64,000 nt of DNA. It comes from Paraniabella ginsengisoli. GTDB taxonomy: Bacteria; Bacteroidota; Bacteroidia; Chitinophagales; Chitinophagaceae. The notes below the pieces were generated by a model. That model searched no databases, was not told the DNA's origin, and saw only the letters and a program-made list of their open reading frames with translations. The stretch's first letter is position 1; each line of letters opens with the position of its first letter. Positions 53,771 to 61,314 of this stretch are shown here, one piece after another. The DNA lies in assembly GCF_022513635.1 (NCBI RefSeq), contig NZ_JAKWBL010000001.1:1922001-1986000 (forward strand). Direction: 5' to 3'. The position numbers and the translations under genes are program-made.

Positions 53771-53797
53771 GTCTACCGTCATCTATCAACTGTCAAC
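53771..53797 (+). repeat. Right inverted repeat flanking the four-helix-bundle gene
   Basis: GTCTACCGTCATCTATCAAC then TGTCAAC, complementary to the left copy through CTATCAACTGTCAAC. It ends on the stop codon of the next gene. A partial similar copy (ATCATCTATCAACT) lies at about 47768-47781, at the 3' end of the SEDS-PBP gene. Confidence 0.6.
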
Positions 53798-54737
53798 TAA
53801 ACTTCCGCCTTAAAATCTATTTGAAAAACACCGCATACAATAGTGGACTCAATTTTAAGCGGATGCCACACCGGTGCTTCTCCCATTCTGCTCAGCTCCA
53901 GCTTTTGCTCGTTTACAAAAGCATCAGCAAACAATGCCACATAAAACATACGGGCTGCTTCTTCATATTTGATCATCACATGTTCTTTTTGCAGGCTTCC
54001 GCTGGGCTCATTTATGCAAAGCAAAGTTGTGGTGCTTGTAAGCCCTTCAACAGCCTTCGTTATTTTCAGCTGCTTTTCGCGCATGGGAAAGCTGTAACGT
54101 TGCTTATTGATCACAAATTGAATGGTGGCCAATTTGTCTTTCTTTGGGGTGACAGAGGTGTTTGAACCGCTGGTTGTTGAAGGTTCTGTTGCAAAAAGTT
54201 CTTTATTAAACTTCACCCTGAAATGCCCTTTAGATAAAATATCAATATTGGCAAATGTATTAGGGTTCAAATCATACTTAGAGTATTTGGAATGCTTGCT
54301 GCTTACCGATACTTTGATCTGCTCGCTCGATAACTCCATCCAGGATTTTTCTGAAGTAGGCGCACTTACAACCTGTACAGATCCGGGTTCTATGTCGTTA
54401 TTATCAACGCCTTTTTCCGCCGGGCAATACTGAAAATCCCAGAAACTGCCAATAGGATCATAACGAGGATACTGACTTTTCCTTTCATTGATATGTTCAT
54501 AAAACTCGTCAAGAATACCTTCTGTAATCCCCGCCAATCGAAGCTCTGCGTGATGATAATCTTCGGGACGCATTAATATAAGATAACTACAATCGTACAT
54601 CATGCGTTTGTTAAAAGACTCTCTTTCTATCGTTTCTTTAAATGATTCTACCACCTGATTAACCAGCGTCTGATTGCTGAGCCTTCTATCCTCTTCTTCT
54701 TCGTCTGGTAATAACCACTTTTTATCTTACTTAGCAT
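53797..54737 (-). CDS. Unrecognised protein of the kinase/FHA cluster
   Basis: About 313 residues after repair, from MLSKIKKWLLPDEEEEDRR at 54737; the frame is one base short at 54719-54723. Without repair the first usable codon is a GTG at 54654. Soluble, no signal peptide. The N-terminal half is helical (NQVVESFKETIERESFNKRM, HAELRLAGITEGILDEFYEH); the C-terminal half is beta-rich (GHFRVKFNKELFA, ATIQFVINKQRYSF, RQ-type FPMREKQLKITK). I do not recognise a named domain. Position between PknB-like kinase and PP2C resembles that of FhaA in actinobacteria, and the RxKQLxIxK-like strands could be part of a diverged FHA fold, but I cannot assert it. Confidence 0.7.
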
Positions 54738-54801
54738 ATTAGATATTAGTATTTAGATTTTAGTATTTGGACTTTGCAATTCTTATCAAAATTTCAATTC
54801 G

Positions 54802-56349
54802 TCACAACTTCTCAATCCTTCTTTCCACTATTCTTTCTATCTTATTATTTTCATCTATAACCATTGCTACATCTATATTGTAGGGAATCCAGTCATCCGT
54901 TTCATTTTGCTTTATTTTATACAACATTGTAAAATCTATATATAGTTTTCCGTTCTGATTGTGTGTAAAAACATAAGAATCATTACTGATATCGGCCTCA
55001 GTAAATTGCCATTTTCCGTGATATGATTCACATTCCTTTCTGATATTAGCTAAAGGCACATTAGATTTATTATAATACTGCGTTACAACATCATTAAAAA
55101 AAGCGGACAGATTAGTGCAACTTCCACGACTTCTGTAATAATTATTAATGAACTGTTTGGCTTCCTCTTCTCTTTGTTTTATATCTACACTCACAACAAC
55201 CTGATCCAGGCTACCATTTTCACCATCGGTTGTTATTGTATCAGGTAGTGGAGGAATAGACGTATCAATTTCTGCTTTGAATACAGGCTTGTCTTCTTTT
55301 GGCCGAGTTGTGGTTTCCCTTTTCTTTGGTGCGGTTGTTTGTCTTTCATTATTCTTCAGATATCCGGCTATCTTATCTTTATTTAAGGCAAAAGCAATAA
55401 GCCCTAAAATAATCGCTACAGGAAATAAAATATAAAATGCACTGCGACCTTGACGCTTAGGCGGGTATTGATATTTCGTTTCCGGATTTGCTTCGTTCGC
55501 AACCGGGCTATATTTTTCAACAGGCGCAACCGGATTAACATAAATTGTATCACCAATAATATCAGCACTTGTATCATTAATTTTATGTAATTCGCTGCGT
55601 TGCTCAGCATTCTTATTAAAATATCCTGGTAATAGATCTCGCCATGGCTGTACTAAAGATGTGACATCAATATTCTTTCTTACAATACTCTCTTGTATTT
55701 CAAAATCGGAAATTTTAGAACTGTCGTATGGAGGCTTACCCGTTACCAAATGATAAAAGGTTACGGCCAATGAATAAGCATCAGTTTTATTAGTAAGATT
55801 CTTGACGTCGTAAACCTGTTCGGGACTCATGTACATCAATGTACCCATCCTGGAACCTGTTTGGGTAACGGTGATATTATCTTTGAGTTTGGCCACACCA
55901 AAATCAAGTAATTTTATTTTTCCTGTTTCGGTAACAAATAGATTGGCAGGCTTAATATCACGATGTATGATGTCTTTTCGATGTGTGTACTGAAGGGCAT
56001 CAACAAGATCATTCCACCACTCAGCGAGTTGTTCATTGCTAAAGGTTTCTCCATTCTTCATTCTTTTATGAAGATCCTGTCCTTCCAGATATTCCATGAT
56101 CATACAAGGACGATCATCTAAAGCACCATAATCCTGTATGTTACGAATGGCGTGATGGTTTAGGTGAACCATTAGTCTGGCTTCATTCTGAAACCGGGAT
56201 ACGATCTCCGGGTCATCACAGAACTTTTTAAGCAATACCTTAATAGCTGCCGGTTTTTGAAGGTAATTTTCAGCATACCATACCTCAGCCATGCCACCAT
56301 CGCCCAACTTATATTTTAACACATATCCGTTTATGCTTGTATTCTCCAT
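54802..56349 (-). CDS. PknB-like transmembrane Ser/Thr protein kinase
   Basis: Uninterrupted 515-residue receptor-like kinase. Cytoplasmic Hanks-type domain (about 8-270): glycine loop LGDGGMAEVWYA, Lys in AAIKVLL, HRDIKPANLFV, LLDFGVAKL, GTLMYMSPEQ, and DAYSLAVTFYHLVTG. A linker, one membrane helix (AFYILFPVAIILGLIAFAL, about 310-330) and an extracytoplasmic domain of about 180 residues follow, with a compact tail (AKQFINNYYRSRGSCTNLSA). No PASTA repeats. Probably phosphorylates cluster proteins carrying FHA partners, opposed by the PP2C. First gene of the cluster, divergent from the gene at 56524. Confidence 0.95.
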   Translation of the reverse strand: MENTSINGYVLKYKLGDGGMAEVWYAENYLQKPAAIKVLLKKFCDDPEIVSRFQNEARLMVHLNHHAIRNIQDYGALDDRPCMIMEYLEGQDLHKRMKNGETFSNEQLAEWWNDLVDALQYTHRKDIIHRDIKPANLFVTETGKIKLLDFGVAKLKDNITVTQTGSRMGTLMYMSPEQVYDVKNLTNKTDAYSLAVTFYHLVTGKPPYDSSKISDFEIQESIVRKNIDVTSLVQPWRDLLPGYFNKNAEQRSELHKINDTSADIIGDTIYVNPVAPVEKYSPVANEANPETKYQYPPKRQGRSAFYILFPVAIILGLIAFALNKDKIAGYLKNNERQTTAPKKRETTTRPKEDKPVFKAEIDTSIPPLPDTITTDGENGSLDQVVVSVDIKQREEEAKQFINNYYRSRGSCTNLSAFFNDVVTQYYNKSNVPLANIRKECESYHGKWQFTEADISNDSYVFTHNQNGKLYIDFTMLYKIKQNETDDWIPYNIDVAMVIDENNKIERIVERRIEKL

Positions 56350-56523
56350 TCCATCAACCTTATATTATCATAAATATATTATCAATTTCGCGTTCTATCA
56401 GCTATTTTTAATACACATGTTTGCATTTAGTAACCGTTAAAAGTAAAAGAACCACCGCCATATTTTCTTAAAAAATATAAAAACCGGTGAACAGCAGGCT
56501 AGGTTCGGTAAAATAACATCGGG

Positions 56524-57371
56524 ATGAAGTTAAATCATCTTTTTAAACAATTGAACCTTGATGTCAGTCATGTAGAAAAAGTGCATGGCGGCGACATTAA
56601 CGAAACATATTGCCTTCATACAACTAAAGCTAAGTTCTTTCTTAAAATCAACATTGCTAAGCAGTACCCGGATATGTTTTTAAAAGAAGCAAACGGACTT
56701 GAAACACTCCGACAACACACACAGTTTCCAATACCGAAAGTATTGGATCATGGTACAATAAATAATTTGCAATATCTTTTATTAGAATGGGTAGACAAAG
56801 GCATACCAAGCACTGACACTCAATTCAAATTAGGCGCTGGTATTGCCAAGATGCATCAGGTATCACAAGATTATTTTGGATTTGAAGAAGATAATTATAT
56901 AGGAAGCTTACTTCAAACAAATTCTCCTAAAGAAGATTGGGCAGCGTTTTATACACATTGCAGAATTTTACCATTGGTTAAGCTACTTAGGGACGCAAAT
57001 ACATTTTCAAAAAAGATGCTGAAGAAGCAGAAAAATACTGCGCTTCACTAAATGGCATTTTCCCGGATGAGCCACCTTCATTGTTGCACGGAGATTTGTG
57101 GGGTGGGAATTATATTATAGCAAATGATGGACAAGCCAGCCTTATTGACCCTGCTGTTTATTTTGGCCACCGGGAAATGGATATAGGAATGACCCAATTA
57201 TTTGGCGGCTTTTCCCCTGATTTTTATAGCGGTTATAATGAAATCTTTCCATTAGAATCAGGCTGGCAAAAACGGATTATCTACACACAGCTATATCCTT
57301 TACTAGTTCATGCGGTATTATTTGGTGGACATTACGTGCATAACGTAAGAAATACTATAAGCCGGTTTTGA
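56524..57371 (+). CDS. Fructosamine kinase / ketosamine-3-kinase family protein
   Basis: APH-fold kinase of about 282 residues that by family phosphorylates protein-bound ketosamines, starting deglycation; bacterial substrates are poorly known. Landmarks: VHGGDINETYCL at the N-terminus, LEWVDKGIPS, and the catalytic loop LLHGDLWGGNYIIAN followed by LIDPAVYFGHREMDIGM. The frame breaks at the six-base run 57009-57014; adding one base gives SKKDAEEAEKYCASLNGIFP and restores the catalytic loop. Codes 27 bases before the PH gene. Confidence 0.92.
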
Positions 57372-57397
57372 TGTAACTTAGAAATATTATTTGTCTT

Positions 57398-57807
57398 ATG
57401 ATGATAGTTTATAAAACAAAAGCCAGCCTTCTTATTAAACTATTGTTTGCTGTTGTTTTGGTGGTGATGCTGGTAATGGCATTAGTTGAAAAGAGCCTGG
57501 CACTATTTTCTATTGCAGTTGTATTTTGCGCTGTGGTGTTGTATATATTTTATACTACCCATTATACAGTATTTGAAAAAGATTAACCATTAAAAGTGGT
57601 TTTCTTTTTAGCGAATCGGTAGATATTGAATCAATCAGGAAGGTAACCCGGAAAAGAAAAAACATGTTAAGCGGTCCCGGTTTTTCTATTAATCGGCTGA
57701 TTATAGAATATAATGAACACGATTGTGTAATCATTGCACCAAGCCAGCAACAGGCATTTATGACTCACTTAAAAAGAATAAATCCGGATATTCAATTTAT
57801 AGAATAG
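57398..57807 (+). CDS. Small membrane protein with PH-like domain
   Basis: About 136 residues after repair. Two membrane helices at the N-terminus (LIKLLFAVVLVVMLVMAL, FSIAVVFCAVVLYIFYTT), then a bacterial PH-like domain: YTVFEKRLTIKSGFLFSES, VDIESIRKVTRKRKN, RLIIEYNEHDCVIIAPSQQ, FMTHLKRINPDIQF. Read literally it stops after YTVFEKD; adding one A to the run 57576-57580 extends it by about 74 residues. Function unknown; similar YdbT/YyaB-type domains occur in small membrane proteins. Confidence 0.75.
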
Positions 57808-57812
57808 ATATG

Positions 57813-59704
57813 TTAGACAGCATGCAAAACAGTTAATTCCTTCGCCCGTACGATCAGAATAATTTCAGTCCCTTTTCCGGGAGCGGCGTTTATTTGGATC
57901 TCTGCATTGATTTGTGAAGCCCGTGCTTTTAAATTCTTAAGCCCGTTTCTATTGGTGAGTTTTGCAGGATCAAACCCTTTTCCGTTATCTTTTATTATAA
58001 AACACAAATCGCTGCCATCATAAGAAGCTTTAATGGATGCCTCTGTGCATTCTGCATATTTTACCAGATTATTGACTGATTCTTTGATGATCAGAAAAAT
58101 ATTTCTTCTTGTTTCCATCGGGAGTGGTGCTTCTGATATTGCATCGGGAAAATCAATATCGAAACAAATATCTTTCGATTCAAACAAAGGAATTGAAAAC
58201 TCCCTGATATGCATACTCAGGTTGCTGAATTTATCATTACTTGGCTTCACCAGCCAAATAATATCATCCAAAGCTTCTAAAGTATCTTTGGCATTTGCTT
58301 CAATTTTAGTTAACAGGTCTTGTGAGTCGTTACCATTTTTGCGCCTCAGTAATTCACTAAATATATGTATGCTGCTTAAAGATGAACCCATATCGTCGTG
58401 TAAGTCTGATGCTATTTGAGATCTTATTTCTAACTCGCGCTGAAGTGATCGGTTTCTTTCTAAAAGCCGGTTTCTTAAATAGTATAATATACCTGATATA
58501 AGTAGAAGGCAAAACAAGATCAAACTTCCAACCATTATAATCGTCTTGTTCCTATCGTCTTTTTCTAAAAGTGCAATTTTATCCTGATGGTATGCTACTT
58601 CCTTTCCTCTTAACGATTGTGCGTTTTTTATATTAATTATGCTATCAGAAAGCGATTTATATAAATTGCTAAAAGTATAGGCTTGCTGGAATTGATTTTG
58701 CGCTTCGGCAGTTTTCATCAAACCCTGATAAGCATTTTTTGCTTCTGCAACAGAGCCAATAGCTGTAGAAATTTGCAGGCTACTATCATACATTTGTTTA
58801 GCCATCAAATAATCCCGGTTTTGCAGATGCGCACCTGCAATGTTATTATAACTATTCGCTATAAAAATTTTATCTCCTATTTTAATATTAATGGGTAGCG
58901 CCTTTTCATAAAGTGACAAAGCTTCTTTTAGCCTACCTTTTTTCTGAAGCAGATTTCCCAGACTATTGTAACAAATAGCAATACCCTTATTATCTTTTCG
59001 TCTTTGATTATATTGTAATGCCTTGTTATAATAAATTTTTGCCGAATCTTCAATGCTTAATCGATCGTAACATTCGCCCATGTTTTGCAGATTGATGGCA
59101 ATCCCACGCTCATTTTTAGCCTTTATGGCAATAGGCATACATTGTTGAAAATAATCGATAGCTGCTCTGTAGTTACCTTGGGCAAGATGTATATTACCAA
59201 TGCTATTTAATGCGATGGTGACACTGTAATCATCACCGGTTTTCTCAGAAAGTTTTAAGCCACTCATTAGATAATCCAAAGCATTATTGTAATCATCCAT
59301 CCTTCGATATGCTACACCAAGATTGTTGTATGCTTTTATTTCCTCATGAATATTATCTTGCTTTTTTGCCAGTTCCAATGCTTTTATATGCAGCCCTATC
59401 GATTCATTATACTCCGACAATTCTCTTTTGAAGAAGCCATAAGAATTATAAAGCAGCGGCTCTACTTCTTTGTATTTAAGCCGGTCTACCAGCCTGAACG
59501 CCTCTTCATACATGGCTCCTCGAGACACATCCTGCCAATTCTTTTCAACATAGCTTAATATAGAGTCAACCTTAACTTTGTTATCAGGCATCAACAGAAT
59601 TGCGACCTTTCTTTTTGAGCATTGGAGCATATATATAGAAATAGCGTTAATACAATTAGGCTTGTAGTTAAGAAGGTTCTTTTCGGTTTAGTGTAAAAGC
59701 TCAT
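57813..59704 (-). CDS. TPR-containing membrane sensor histidine kinase (HisKA_3 type)
   Basis: About 630 residues after repair. From 59704: signal/membrane N-terminus (SLIVLTLFLYICSNAQ), about seven tetratricopeptide repeats (units such as AYNNLGVAYRRMDDYNNALD), a membrane helix (IIMVGSLILFCLLLISGILYY), a HisKA_3 dimerisation helix with His in SDLHDDMGSSLSSIH, and an ATPase domain (ESVNNLVKYAEC, DNGKGFDP, GLKNLKARA). This type normally pairs with a LuxR-type response regulator; none is adjacent here. The frame breaks in the five-base run 59612-59616; adding one base links the signal peptide to the TPRs through NAQKRKVAILLMPDN. Confidence 0.9.
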
Positions 59705-59806
59705 GACATAGTTTCAATTTGAATCCTTTTTTCAAGGTTAGCCATTTGCACCAAACAAATTTATTATTTATTTTACTATATCCTTGAATAATATTGTGTA
59801 AACGAA

Positions 59807-59834
59807 AAAAGACTCCCGATAATGAGAGTCTTTT
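59807..59834. terminator. Bidirectional terminator between histidine kinase and aminotransferase
   Basis: AAAAGACTC and GAGTCTTTT, perfect 9-base arms around a 10-base loop, with A runs on one side and T runs on the other. It lies 21 bases past the aminotransferase stop, so it terminates that gene; the upstream histidine kinase starts 103 bases beyond. Confidence 0.8.
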
Positions 59835-59855
59835 AATAAGTATTTTAATACAATC

Positions 59856-61045
59856 TTATTTTAATTTGGATAGTACCTCTTTAATTCTGGCCCAGCCCTT
59901 TTCGATATTTGGTAAGCTGTTTGCGAAAGAAAACCTCACACAATTGGGTTCTCCAAAAGCAGCACCCATTACTGAAGATACATGAGCTGTATTTAAAATA
60001 TACATACACAAATCAGCAGAGTCTTTTATGAAAATTTCTCCATCTGATTTTCCATAATAAGAGCTCATGTCAGGAAAGATATAAAATGCGCCGTCCGGCT
60101 CTGAGCATACAATTCCTGGTATTTCGTTTACCAACTCCAATACACGTTTTTTTCTACGCGTGAACTCTTCAGCCATTTCCTCGGTTGGTTTTAAATCTGT
60201 CGTAAGCGCCGCTACGCCTGCTTTTTGGGCGATGGAACAAGTGCCGCTTGTAAACTGACCTTGTAATTTTTCCATACCTTTTGCGATGGACACTGTTGAT
60301 GCCGTGTAGCCAATACGCCAGCCAGTCATTGCAAAACCTTTACTTAATCCATTTACAATTACTACCTGATCTTTGATTTCTTCAAACTGAGCGATACTTT
60401 CATGCTCGCCTACATAGTTGATATATTCGTAAATCTCATCAGAGATGATTGTTACTTGCGGATGTTTTTTAAATACTTCCACCAAAGCAGCTAATTCTTC
60501 TTTACTATAAACTGCCCCCGAAGGGTTACAAGGAGAAGAAAATAAAAACGCCTTTGTGTTAGGAGTTATAGCTGCTTCAACCTCTTCAGCCGTTGCTTTA
60601 AAACCTTTGTCTACACTCGTTCTTATTTCTACAACTTTACCACGCGCAATTTTCACAAGTTCAGAATAAGTAACCCAATATGGTGTTGGGATAATTACTT
60701 CGTCTCCTTCATCAACCAAAGCCAAAAGAATATTTGCAAGGCTTTGCTTGGCTCCAGTGGAAACCACAATTTGCTCCGGCGCATAATCAAGATTATTATC
60801 TCTTTTCAATTTGGTGCAAACCGCTTCACGCAGATCCAAAAACCTGGTACAGGCGTATAATGGCTCCAGTTATCATTTATAGCCTTTATGGCTGCCTGTT
60901 TAATATGTTCCGGAGTATCAAAATCGGGTTCGCCCAGGCTAAGGTCAATAACATCAACACCTTTTGCCCTTAGTTCGCGCCCCAGTTTGGCCATTTTTAG
61001 TGTTTCCGGCTCTGCAAAGCGCTCTAAAAGAGATGATAATTGCAT
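59856..61045 (-). CDS. Aspartate aminotransferase-like class I PLP enzyme
   Basis: About 396 residues after repair, cytoplasmic. Class I aminotransferase features: [85 protein letters not shown], and [17 protein letters not shown] with the PLP-binding Lys, and CVRFSFANS near the end. It most resembles the thermophile/Bacillus-type (I-gamma-like) aspartate aminotransferases. Frame breaks at the five-base run 60838-60842. Start at 61045, not 61081, because the -7 element at 61083-61090 puts transcription start about there. Confidence 0.93.
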
Positions 61046-61082
61046 TTTAAGAGTTATTTTCTGATTAGTTAAAAAAATCACG

Positions 61083-61090
61083 CAAAGGTA
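61083..61090 (-). promoter_or_regulatory. Aminotransferase promoter, -7 element
   Basis: On the minus strand TACCTTTG, an exact TAnnTTTG match. It lies 38 bases before the chosen start at 61045 and argues against the upstream ATG at 61081. Confidence 0.6.
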
Positions 61091-61215
61091 ATGGTTGATT
61101 ACTGTAAATGCAGAATTGTTAGAAGGGATTTTACATTTATCTGATTTTTTTGATGATTTTTCAATGTTAAATCCATCAACTTGTTAACTTGTCTACTTTA
61201 AATCAAGTGAAACCT

Positions 61216-61223
61216 TATCTTTG
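61216..61223 (+). promoter_or_regulatory. secDF promoter, -7 element
   Basis: TATCTTTG, an exact TAnnTTTG match, 91 bases upstream of secDF. A TTG at 61189-61191 could be the -33 element, though the 24-base spacing is long. Confidence 0.55.
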
Positions 61224-61314
61224 CAGCCTTTAAAAAAAACCGGAGAAGGTTTTTTGGCGATTTATTATGCCAGGAAACCTTTACCAAACTAAGTGAATTA
61301 AATATTAAACTCGT

